From Bacteroidota bacterium (GTDB lineage Bacteria > Bacteroidota > Bacteroidia > Cytophagales > Cyclobacteriaceae): 13,872 bases of DNA. The notes under the pieces are model-generated. The model had not been told where the DNA came from. It saw nothing but the letters and a program-made list of their open reading frames with translations, and ran no database searches. The stretch covers positions 1 to 13,872 of the forward strand of contig JAPUIM010000091.1 in the NCBI GenBank assembly GCA_027297025.1, given 5' to 3'. The translations under genes were made by a program, and so were the position numbers. This document shows, piece by piece, positions 7,295 through 13,872 of the stretch (position 1 is the stretch's first letter; the number at the start of each line of letters is the position of its first letter).

Positions 7295-9928
7295 ATGAAT
7301 TATTACCAACAGGAAATTGACGATATATACCAGGAATTTAAAACCAGTGAAAAGGGCCTATCTCAATCTGAAGCAGAAGAAAGACTTGAAAGGGATGGTC
7401 TCAATGAATTGCAAACGGAAACCAAGATCGATAAATTCAAGATCTTCATAAGTCAATTCCAATCGTTTATTATATATATAATGCTATTTGCAGTATTACT
7501 TTCATTACTGCTGCAAGAGTATGTTGATGCCAGTGTAATCCTAACCATTCTGGTGGCCAACGCATTAATCGGTTATAATCAAGAGTTGGGTGCTGCAAAA
7601 TCTTTAGAAGCGCTCAAAAAACTCAATTTTATTAAAGCCAAAGTTTTCAGGGATGGCGTTCTGGTAGAAATGGAATCCAAATACCTGGTCAATGGAGATA
7701 TAATTTCTTTGAGTTCCGGAGATAAAGTACCTGCCGATTCACGGATAATCATAGCATCTAAATTGAAATTGGAAGAGGCGGCCCTGACCGGAGAAAGTTT
7801 GCCGGTGGAGAAAAACAATATGCCTATAAAAGATGAAGTGCAGATTGGGGACCAGCTCAATATGTTGTTTTCAACCACCACAGTATTAGAGGGTTCTGCC
7901 AAAGCCATAGTGTCATACACTGGTATGGATACCGAAATAGGGAAAATTACCGAACTAGTGATAAGCGCCGAGGAACAACAAACTCCCCTGCAAATACGTT
8001 TGGATGATTTCGGTCAAAAATTGGGATATGCAGTAGTAGTGATCTGTATTATCGTACTCATTGTAATGGGGCTCAAAGAATTTCTAGCCAGTGGTATTAC
8101 TAAAGGGGTTATGCTGGATGTCTTGTTGGTATCTGTAGCGTTGGCAGTGGCAGCAGTTCCTTCCGGACTGCCTGCAGTGGTTACCATTGCCTTGAGCGTT
8201 GGTGTTAAAAAATTGCTCAAACAGAAAGCATTGGTAAGAAAATTGTCTTCAGTGGAAACATTAGGTTCCTGCAATGTCATATGCTCTGACAAAACTGGTA
8301 CTCTCACCCAGAATGAAATGACGGTAACAAAGGTATGGACCTTTGATGCTGAGGCAGATGTAGGGGGTGTGGGATACCTTCCCGAAGGAGAAATATCCAA
8401 CCAAGTGCCTTCTATGATATTTCAGATTGGTAAGTATTGCAATAATTCCTCTGTATATCAAAAGGAGCAAGCTTGGCAAATTACCGGCAATCCAACCGAA
8501 GCCGCTTTGCTGGTAACTGCCACCAAAGCAAAAATCTCGGAGAATAATATAGAGCGGGTGGATGAACTTCCCTTTGATTCATCCCGGAAATTAATGAGTG
8601 TATTGGTCAATAATGACAATCACTTAAAGGTGTTTACAAAAGGAGCGCCTGATCAGGTTTTGGCGGCAAGTACCTATATATATAAGGATGGGAAAAAAAT
8701 CGCTTTGACAGAAGAGTTCAAAAATCAAATAACTGATAAAATTCATGATTTTTCATCACAGGCACTTAGAGTATTAGCTTTTGCTTATAAAGATGCTAGT
8801 AGTAAATCAGACTTTACTGAAGATCATCTGACCTTTGTGGGATTACAGGCCATGATCGACCCCCCCAGGCCAGACGTGGTAGAATCCATCAAACGAACCA
8901 AAGAAGCAGGGATGAGGGTGATCATGATCACCGGCGATTATAAAGACACCGCCAAAGCCATTGGAGAAAACATAGGTATTACGGGAGAGATATTGACCGG
9001 AGTCGAGGTGGATAAAATGAGTGACGAAGAAATAGAAATGCACCTGGCCAACGGAACTAACATATTTGCCCGTGTAATTCCGGAGCATAAACAGAGGATC
9101 GTTTCGGCACTTCAGCGTCAGGGCCATATAGTGGCCATGACCGGTGATGGTGTAAATGATGCTCCAGCTTTGAAAAAGGCTAATATAGGGATTGCTGTGG
9201 GTTCTGGTACCGATGCAGCCAAAGAAGCTTCCGATCTTGTTTTGCTTGATGATTCATTCACCAACATTGTGAACGCTATTGAGGAAGGAAGGGGTATCTA
9301 TGACAATATTCAGAAGGCCATTATGCACTTGCTTTCAGGAAATCTATCCGAAGTGTTGATCATTTTCATGTCCGCATTATTTGGCTGGAGTTTGCCATTG
9401 ACAGCAGTAATGCTACTATGGATCAATCTGGTTACCGATGGCGCTCCGGCCTTAACCCTAGCGGTTGATCCCTATGGTGATGATATCATGCAAAGGAAAC
9501 CCAAAAGTGGAGGGGAAGGAATTCTTCCCGGCCCCGAGCTCACCTTAATCACTACCATGGGTATGTATTCCACCATCATCGCCCTGATCTTGTTTTTAAT
9601 TTATCGTGGGGACACGGACGAAAGCCTAATGTACGCCCAAACCACAGTTTTCAGTTTCGTAGTGGTTTCTGAGTTCGTGCTGTTATTAGTCTCCAGGGGG
9701 TTCTTCTCAGTTCCGCTTTTCACCAACATTTGGTTATGGACCTCTATAGTCTTCTGTATTTTCCTTCAGTTGGTTCTAATTTATACGCCAGCCAGGGGAA
9801 TATTTGAACTGGCAGAACTTGAAAGCAATCACTTGATATCAATTTGTATAGCAGCATTTATTTTGTTCATCGTGTGTTATTTTACCATGAGGGTACTGAG
9901 AGCAAAAAAATTAGCTGTTGCCGATTAA
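7295..9928 (+). CDS. P2-type cation (calcium) transporting P-type ATPase with altered M4 motif
   Basis: An 877-residue ATP-driven cation pump of the inner membrane, most like SERCA/PMCA-type calcium ATPases. Seen: N-terminal cytoplasmic segment; M1-M2 about 55-95; actuator loop TGES (165-168); M3 about 243-262; M4 about 276-303; phosphorylation site SDKTGTLT with Asp332; KGAP nucleotide-site motif (449-452); MITGD (544-548); hinge MTGDGVNDAP (615-624); and M5-M10 about 681-867. Compared with SERCA, the calcium site I ligands are kept: Asn683 and Glu686 in M5 (GNLSEV), Asn711, Thr714 and Asp715 in M6 (WINLVTDG), and a Glu793 in M8 at the SERCA Glu908 position. The M4 motif is VPSGLP: Ser290 replaces the glutamate of PEGLP, which normally gates site II. 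Stoichiometry or ion preference may therefore differ. Next downstream are a C2-domain protein and a calcium exchanger, which supports calcium as substrate. No convincing promoter is seen in the A/T-rich 123-base gap before it. Confidence 0.93.
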   Translation: MNYYQQEIDDIYQEFKTSEKGLSQSEAEERLERDGLNELQTETKIDKFKIFISQFQSFIIYIMLFAVLLSLLLQEYVDASVILTILVANALIGYNQELGAAKSLEALKKLNFIKAKVFRDGVLVEMESKYLVNGDIISLSSGDKVPADSRIIIASKLKLEEAALTGESLPVEKNNMPIKDEVQIGDQLNMLFSTTTVLEGSAKAIVSYTGMDTEIGKITELVISAEEQQTPLQIRLDDFGQKLGYAVVVICIIVLIVMGLKEFLASGITKGVMLDVLLVSVALAVAAVPSGLPAVVTIALSVGVKKLLKQKALVRKLSSVETLGSCNVICSDKTGTLTQNEMTVTKVWTFDAEADVGGVGYLPEGEISNQVPSMIFQIGKYCNNSSVYQKEQAWQITGNPTEAALLVTATKAKISENNIERVDELPFDSSRKLMSVLVNNDNHLKVFTKGAPDQVLAASTYIYKDGKKIALTEEFKNQITDKIHDFSSQALRVLAFAYKDASSKSDFTEDHLTFVGLQAMIDPPRPDVVESIKRTKEAGMRVIMITGDYKDTAKAIGENIGITGEILTGVEVDKMSDEEIEMHLANGTNIFARVIPEHKQRIVSALQRQGHIVAMTGDGVNDAPALKKANIGIAVGSGTDAAKEASDLVLLDDSFTNIVNAIEEGRGIYDNIQKAIMHLLSGNLSEVLIIFMSALFGWSLPLTAVMLLWINLVTDGAPALTLAVDPYGDDIMQRKPKSGGEGILPGPELTLITTMGMYSTIIALILFLIYRGDTDESLMYAQTTVFSFVVVSEFVLLLVSRGFFSVPLFTNIWLWTSIVFCIFLQLVLIYTPARGIFELAELESNHLISICIAAFILFIVCYFTMRVLRAKKLAVAD

Positions 9929-9967
9929 TGGTAGGATCAGTCAACGGCACATCCTTTAGTTGACCAC

Positions 9968-9993
9968 CCAAAAATTAATTCCCTTATTTTTGG
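9968..9993. terminator. Symmetric A/T-stem hairpin between convergent genes, possible bidirectional terminator
   Basis: CCAAAAAT (9968-9975) and ATTTTTGG (9986-9993) form a perfect 8-base inverted repeat around a 10-base loop. On either strand the 3' arm reads ATTTTTGG, giving a short U run after an A run. It lies 39 bases after the ATPase stop and about 97 bases after the stop of the convergent C2 gene. A second inverted repeat, GTCAAC (9940-9945) with GTTGAC (9959-9964), lies just upstream. Stem stability is low, so the terminator role is a guess. Confidence 0.4.
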
Positions 9994-10089
9994 CCTGATT
10001 TGGAATTAGGTGTAGTAGTTTTGTCCAACTTTACTCCCAGCGGCTTTTACAACATCACAGCCTGGGAACACAGCATTCACTATCCACCT

Positions 10090-10446
10090 TTAAACCGCCT
10101 GCCACTCCAGGGTATACCGAGCTTTATCAGTCCCTTTAATAGGAACCATATCAGTGGAAAAAGGTCCTCCTTTTTGATCGATGATCATGGTACATTTACC
10201 CAAAAGATCATTTGGACTCCAAAGGTCATAATCCCATACTTCTAAGGTTAATGTTTCATGCGGAGTGATTCCTTCTAATTTGACATTAATGTCCACATCT
10301 CCCAAACCTACTCCAACATATTTTTTATCTGTGGGCCAGATTTTTTTTCCATTGAATTTGATGAATATTTCGTCTTGTTTGGTCTCGTCTGTGAAATAAC
10401 AATTAAGTTTCAACAGGTGGCACGTGAGGGTATTGGTGTCCGGCAT
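10090..10446 (-). CDS. Small stand-alone C2-domain protein, probably calcium-binding
   Basis: A 118-residue protein that appears to consist of one C2-like beta sandwich and nothing else: no signal peptide, no membrane segment. The strongest evidence is LTLEVWDYDLWSPNDLLGK (66-84), which closely follows C2 calcium loop 3 of protein kinase C (pattern WDxDxxxxxDxxG). Asp72, Asp74 and Asp80 have exactly the spacing of the loop 3 calcium ligands. Asp20 and Asp25 in the TDETKQDEIFIKF stretch could supply the loop 1 ligands. The region GKKIWPTDKKYVGVGLGDV (33-51) and the tail GGPFSTDMVPIKG (93-105) are of unknown meaning. In eukaryotes such domains bind Ca2+ and phospholipids; the bacterial role here is unknown. 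The gene lies between a calcium-pump-like ATPase (convergent) and a calcium exchanger (divergent), so a calcium-sensing or membrane-recruiting role is an attractive inference. The C2 assignment is from motif reading only. Confidence 0.75.
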   Translation of the reverse strand: MPDTNTLTCHLLKLNCYFTDETKQDEIFIKFNGKKIWPTDKKYVGVGLGDVDINVKLEGITPHETLTLEVWDYDLWSPNDLLGKCTMIIDQKGGPFSTDMVPIKGTDKARYTLEWQAV

Positions 10447-10673
10447 AATATTAGTGATTGGTTATCTATTTGAAAAAATAAATATATATTTAAATTAATT
10501 AATAATTAGAATCTATGATTTAAAAATAACTAAAAAATGACAAATTGCAGACTGAAAAATTACATCTAATTAAATGGTTACTTTTTAAGAACTTATTGTA
10601 TTAAACATATGCAACAGGTCTTGCTTGTCCATTTTTTGATATTTCTGGAGTTTTTAAAAACAATCATTGCATC
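10447..10673. other. Very A/T-rich divergent intergenic region
   Basis: These 227 bases separate the leftward C2 gene from the rightward exchanger gene and should hold both promoters. The part from about 10460 to 10560 is almost pure A/T. No exact TAnnTTTG box is present on either strand. One-mismatch candidates are TATTTTTT on the minus strand (10480-10473), about 27 bases before the C2 start, and TACTTTTT on the plus strand (10579-10586), about 88 bases before the exchanger start. Neither has a good -33 box. No RNA gene or repeat is seen. Confidence 0.4.
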
Positions 10674-11651
10674 TTGGCTGTAGCAATAAATCTTGTTTTA
10701 ATTATAGTCGGTTTCGTACTACTTATTAAGGGAGCCGACTTTCTTGTTAATGGAGCATCTTCACTCGGCAAAAAATTTAACATATCCGAATTAGCCATTG
10801 GATTAACAGTGGTGGCAATGGGTACCTCTGCCCCTGAATTAGTTGTAAACATCATCGCAGGATTAGGTGGGCATAATGATGCAGTATTTGGAAACATTAT
10901 AGGCTCAAACATTTTCAATATGTTTCTGATCCTGGGAGTGGCAGGGACCATTTACCCGCTTTACGTTCAAAATGACACGGTCTGGAAGGAAATTCCATTT
11001 TCTCTTTTTGCTACACTGGCTTTTTATTTTATGGTAAATGATCAACTCTTTTTCGATGCTGAACTGAGCATCCTTAGTCAATGGGATGCAATCATACTTC
11101 TGGTTTTGTTTTTGAGCTTTTTGCTCTATGTGTTTTTGAATATGAAAGAAACCAGCGAGACAGAGATCGAGGACATGGAGGTGACATCCAATACAAAAAC
11201 CACCTTGATGATCATGGGAGGTGTGATTGGATTGGTTTATGGAGGAGATTTAATTGTTGATAATGCAATTTCCGTGGCCCAGATTTTTCAGGTAAGTGAA
11301 AAACTTATTGGCCTTACCATACTTGCTGCGGGAACTTCTCTACCCGAGTTGGCAACTTCGGCGGTAGCAGCTTTTCAGAAAAAATCAGATATTGCCGTGG
11401 GCAATATAATTGGATCAAATATATTCAATGTCCTACTGGTTCTGGGTGTCAGTGCCCTTCTCCAGCCATTGACATATAATACAGTACTCAACACCGATCT
11501 GAATATTATGGTATTTGGCACTCTCCTATTATTCGCATTTATGTTCACCTTTAAGAGAAACAGGTTAGATCGGATTGAGTCCGGACTATACCTCACTGGA
11601 TTTTTTGCTTATATGATCTTCGTATTTATTCGGGAGCAGGTGGCTATTTAG
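10674..11651 (+). CDS. Calcium/sodium antiporter, CaCA family (YrbG/NCKX-like)
   Basis: A 325-residue inner-membrane antiporter of the Ca2+/cation antiporter superfamily, expected to export Ca2+ in exchange for Na+ or H+. It has the hallmark inverted duplication: alpha-1 repeat with GTSAPE (50-55, ion-binding Glu55) and GNIIGSNIFN (73-82), and alpha-2 repeat with GTSLPE (220-225, Glu225) and the identical GNIIGSNIFN (243-252). About ten membrane segments are visible, five per half, joined by an acidic cytoplasmic loop rich in Glu (KETSETEIEDME, 158-169). The start is a TTG at 10674: the in-frame stop upstream is at 10602 and no ATG or GTG lies between, while the next ATG falls inside alpha-1. 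Residues from AINLVLIIVGFVLLIKGADFLV match the usual N-terminus. The last 8 bases overlap the 3' end of the convergent aldehyde dehydrogenase gene. The neighbouring calcium-pump and C2 genes fit a calcium role. Confidence 0.93.
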   Translation: MAVAINLVLIIVGFVLLIKGADFLVNGASSLGKKFNISELAIGLTVVAMGTSAPELVVNIIAGLGGHNDAVFGNIIGSNIFNMFLILGVAGTIYPLYVQNDTVWKEIPFSLFATLAFYFMVNDQLFFDAELSILSQWDAIILLVLFLSFLLYVFLNMKETSETEIEDMEVTSNTKTTLMIMGGVIGLVYGGDLIVDNAISVAQIFQVSEKLIGLTILAAGTSLPELATSAVAAFQKKSDIAVGNIIGSNIFNVLLVLGVSALLQPLTYNTVLNTDLNIMVFGTLLLFAFMFTFKRNRLDRIESGLYLTGFFAYMIFVFIREQVAI

Positions 11652-13014
11652 GATTTTGTAGATGGTAGGCTTTAGGATGGGTGAAGGTTCTTATTCCAAT
11701 GTGAGATAAGGTGATTCCTATTCCCGAATGATTACGTCCCGACCAAGGCAATCGCGCGCTTACTCGGTCGCAACAATTCCAATACACGGTACCTGTATCC
11801 ATTGAACGGAGAATTTTTTCCGCAATATCCTGATGATCGGTATATACCGATGCAGTCAATCCGTACTTGGTATCCTTCATTAACTCAACCGCCTCTTGGT
11901 CATTTTTAACCTTCTGGATACCAATTACAGGGCCAAATGATTCGTCTTTCATCACACTCATAGAGTGATTGACATCAACCAATACCGCAGGTTGGAAAAA
12001 ATATCCTGTACCCGAAACGCGATGGCCTCCTTTTAATAATTGAGCACCTTTGGCTATAGCGTCTTTCACTTGTAAATCAAGGACATCCATTTGTTGCGGG
12101 CGGGTAAGGGGCCCTAGGTTTACTCCTGGTTTTTTAGGATCCCCCATTTCAATTTTATCTACTTCATTTAAAAACTCTTTCAAGAAATGGTCATAAACAT
12201 TTCGATGCACGTACAGCCTTTCAACCGCACAGCAGCTTTGTCCATTGTTATAAAAAACCCCATCTGCAGCAGCTTGGGCCACTTTTTTTAAATCCTTGTT
12301 GTGCTCTGCCACATACAAGGGATCCTTTCCACCTAATTCCAATTGACATGGCACCATCTTGGATGCTACCTTTTGGTAAATGTACTTTCCGGTAGCATTC
12401 GATCCGGTAAAAAAATAACCATCCAAAGGTAGGTCTAATAACAATTCGCCTACATCGGCTCCCCCACGGGCTACTTGAAATACATTTTCAGATACTCCGG
12501 CCTTAAACAAAAGCTTTTGAATGTTTAAACCAGTTAGAAGAGAATATTCGGAAGGCTTATAAAAAACCGCATTCCCAGCAATTAATGCAGGAATAAAAAC
12601 ATTTACCCCTACCAAATACGGATAATTCCAAGCCGAAATATTGGCCACAATTCCCAAAGGTTCGTAACTGATCTTTTCATTTAACCGGGCTGATCGATGC
12701 ACCCATTCATCTTCAAGATACTGAGGAGATTTATCAATAAAAAATTGAATTCTTTGACTAGCTCCAATAATTTCTGAACGGGATTGTGCCAAAGGTTTTC
12801 CCACCTCGTTGGTAAGAATATCAGCCGAGGATTCTATTTCATCAATTAACAACTGATGAAATTTTCGGATACAAGAAATTCTTTCTTGAATACTTTTATT
12901 GCTCCATTCAATAAAACCGCGTTGTAGTAAATCAAATTTATGAAAGATCTGATTTTGGTCATCAACCTCAATTTGAGTAATTATCTCTTCGGTTGCAGGA
13001 TTAATAATTTCCAC
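11644..13014 (-). CDS. NAD(P)-dependent aldehyde dehydrogenase
   Basis: A 456-residue enzyme of the aldehyde dehydrogenase superfamily, oxidising an aldehyde to the acid. Seen: ANISAWNYP (124-132) and YKPSE (152-156, cofactor-binding Lys153), FFTGSNATGK (201-210), catalytic base Glu226 in LELGGKDP, nucleophile Cys261 in YNNGQSCCAVER, Glu358 in MKDESFGPV, and C-terminal LPWSGRNHSGIG (422-433). It is slightly shorter than the usual 470-500 residues because the N-terminus begins close to the NPATEE motif. The start is GTG at 13014, the only plausible one: the stop of the upstream C26 gene lies in the same frame 12 bases before, and no ATG occurs in between. It is the third gene of an operon after an alcohol dehydrogenase and a gamma-glutamyl hydrolase-like gene, so the substrate may be a gamma-glutamylated aminoaldehyde or the aldehyde product of the dehydrogenase. 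Substrate cannot be read from sequence. Confidence 0.93.
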   Translation of the reverse strand: MEIINPATEEIITQIEVDDQNQIFHKFDLLQRGFIEWSNKSIQERISCIRKFHQLLIDEIESSADILTNEVGKPLAQSRSEIIGASQRIQFFIDKSPQYLEDEWVHRSARLNEKISYEPLGIVANISAWNYPYLVGVNVFIPALIAGNAVFYKPSEYSLLTGLNIQKLLFKAGVSENVFQVARGGADVGELLLDLPLDGYFFTGSNATGKYIYQKVASKMVPCQLELGGKDPLYVAEHNKDLKKVAQAAADGVFYNNGQSCCAVERLYVHRNVYDHFLKEFLNEVDKIEMGDPKKPGVNLGPLTRPQQMDVLDLQVKDAIAKGAQLLKGGHRVSGTGYFFQPAVLVDVNHSMSVMKDESFGPVIGIQKVKNDQEAVELMKDTKYGLTASVYTDHQDIAEKILRSMDTGTVYWNCCDRVSARLPWSGRNHSGIGITLSHIGIRTFTHPKAYHLQNPK

Positions 13015-13026
13015 AGTGTAAAATTT

Positions 13027-13776
13027 CTAATCTTTACAATAACTCAAAAAATGGCTATAGATAGCCTCTCCACTTATCAGTTGTCCATCATAGTTATAAA
13101 AAAACTCCGGATGCCATTGAATCCCCAACACCTTACCTTCCAAATCTCCCTTCCATTGGAAAGCTTCTATCATACCATCTTCCTCGCAGTAAGCCAATAC
13201 TTCCAAATCACTACCCAATTCCTTTATTCCTTGATGGTGAACAGAATTTACTTTCTTTTCTTTTTGTCCAGGATGTAATCGCTCCAATAAACCATTCTTG
13301 GTGAATTCGACAGTATGGATCAATTGATCATATAGATCTGAATCTCGATGCTGGATAGCATTATCGTGGAAAGTATCAATATCTTGAATCAAGGTCCCTC
13401 CAAAATATACATTCAACAATTGGAATCCCCTGCAAATACCCAATACCGGTTTATGATGATTGATGGCGTAATCGAGTATTCTCAATTCGTATGCATCACG
13501 GTATCGATCGCCGTGCCACTTTTCCCGATGCAATGGTGACTCTCCGTAACTTTCTGGTGCAATGTCAGCCCCCCCCTGGAAAACAAAACCATCCATTTCT
13601 GAAATAAAATCCACTAAAACATCCTCATCTACATCAGGTATCAACACCGGAAACACCTGTTTTTTAGTAAGATATTTGGCCATATCATTTTCTAAATAAC
13701 ACAAAGTCTTTTTAGAAAATACCTCTCGATCAGGATCAGGATAGAGAAAACATGAAGAGACACCTATTTTGATCAT
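13027..13776 (-). CDS. Class C26 glutamine amidotransferase-like hydrolase, PuuD-like
   Basis: A 249-residue cytoplasmic class I glutamine amidotransferase-fold enzyme of peptidase family C26. It is closest to gamma-glutamyl-gamma-aminobutyrate hydrolases (PuuD), which cleave a gamma-glutamyl amide to glutamate and an amino acid. Seen: the family signature FQGGADIAPESYGE (66-79), RDAYELRILDYA (93-104), nucleophile elbow GICRGFQLLN with Cys115, VNSVHHQG (176-183), DGMIEAF (200-206), and IQWHPE with His222 and Glu224 completing the triad. The start ATG at 13776 overlaps the TAA of the upstream dehydrogenase gene as TAATG, which implies translational coupling. The aldehyde dehydrogenase follows 12 bases after its stop in the same frame. 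Gln-Gly-Gly at 67-69 is encoded across a run of eight G, a possible slippage site. The exact gamma-glutamyl substrate is unknown. Confidence 0.9.
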   Translation of the reverse strand: MIKIGVSSCFLYPDPDREVFSKKTLCYLENDMAKYLTKKQVFPVLIPDVDEDVLVDFISEMDGFVFQGGADIAPESYGESPLHREKWHGDRYRDAYELRILDYAINHHKPVLGICRGFQLLNVYFGGTLIQDIDTFHDNAIQHRDSDLYDQLIHTVEFTKNGLLERLHPGQKEKKVNSVHHQGIKELGSDLEVLAYCEEDGMIEAFQWKGDLEGKVLGIQWHPEFFYNYDGQLISGEAIYSHFLSYCKD

Positions 13777-13872
13777 TATATTGCTTCCGAATAAAGGTCA
13801 ATAAAATCCTGTTTGGTAGCAGGACGGTGGTTGTCGGGAAGACAGAAATCATCGACTGCAAGTTCCGACAAA
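13776..13872 (-). CDS. Iron-containing alcohol dehydrogenase, C-terminal end only (cut by window edge)
   Basis: Only the last 31 residues are inside the window, reading from LSELAVDD to a TAA at 13778-13776. The segment DDFCLPDNHRPATKQDFIDLY follows the typical C-terminus of iron-containing (group III) alcohol dehydrogenases, which ends with an alpha-helical stretch of pattern D-x-C-x-x-x-N-x-R-x-x-T-x-x-D. Such enzymes reduce aldehydes or oxidise alcohols, including 4-hydroxybutyrate and 1,2-propanediol types, with NAD(P) and Fe2+ or Zn2+. The stop overlaps the ATG of the C26 hydrolase (TAATG), so it is the upstream member of the same operon. The family call rests on a short tail and should be treated as probable, not certain. 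Confidence 0.6.
   Translation of the reverse strand, partial: LSELAVDDFCLPDNHRPATKQDFIDLYSEAI

Noticed and set aside
8014..8479. Minus-strand frames of 72-128 codons within the ATPase gene
   Set aside because: They are antisense to the conserved M4 and phosphorylation-site region; the composition is explained by the sense gene.
10000..10245. Plus-strand 81-codon frame opposite the C2 gene
   Set aside because: It overlaps the minus-strand gene that has a clear domain motif, and its translation shows no protein-like pattern.
1..13872. Mobile element, phage, CRISPR array or tRNA gene
   Set aside because: No transposase or integrase gene, terminal repeats, spaced direct repeats or tRNA cloverleaf was seen on either strand.

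Overview
The window looks like chromosomal DNA of a member of the Bacteroidota, probably Cytophagia-like; the genus cannot be named from the sequence. The signs are moderate to low GC, A/T-rich leaders without Shine-Dalgarno sequences, several upstream boxes matching the Bacteroidota -7/-33 promoter pattern (TAnnTTTG with a TTTG-like box about 19 bases before it), a secreted DUF1573 protein whose signal peptide ends in the typical ...NA|Q, and the gene families present. Nothing points to a phage, plasmid or insertion sequence, and no tRNA, rRNA or CRISPR array was seen.

Layout. Bases 1-296 hold no supportable gene, only broken frames. Next come a glutaryl-CoA dehydrogenase-type acyl-CoA dehydrogenase (+), a convergent secreted DUF1573 protein (-), tryptophanyl-tRNA synthetase (+, divergent from DUF1573), and a convergent acidic protein of unknown function (-). 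Then 4-hydroxyphenylpyruvate dioxygenase and an alpha-phosphoglucomutase-type hexose phosphomutase (+) follow as a likely two-gene transcript. A P2-type calcium-pump-like P-type ATPase (+), a small stand-alone C2-domain protein (-) and a sodium/calcium exchanger-type antiporter (+) come next. The right end is a leftward operon: the C-terminus of an iron-containing alcohol dehydrogenase (cut by the window edge), a class C26 gamma-glutamyl hydrolase-like amidotransferase, and an aldehyde dehydrogenase.

How the genes work together. Most of the left half is core metabolism: acyl-CoA and tyrosine catabolism, tRNA charging and sugar phosphate interconversion. Two groups stand out. At 7.3-11.7 kb, a primary calcium pump, a protein with calcium-binding C2 loops and a secondary calcium exchanger lie side by side, which suggests a calcium-handling neighbourhood. 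In the pump, the conserved M4 glutamate (PEGLP) is serine while the site I ligands are kept. At 11.6-13.9 kb, alcohol dehydrogenase, gamma-glutamyl hydrolase and aldehyde dehydrogenase are tightly coupled (TAATG overlap, then a 12-base in-frame gap). This resembles the oxidation and deglutamylation steps of gamma-glutamylated amine or amino-alcohol catabolism. Three convergent gene pairs overlap or abut at their stop codons, so those ends have no intergenic terminator.
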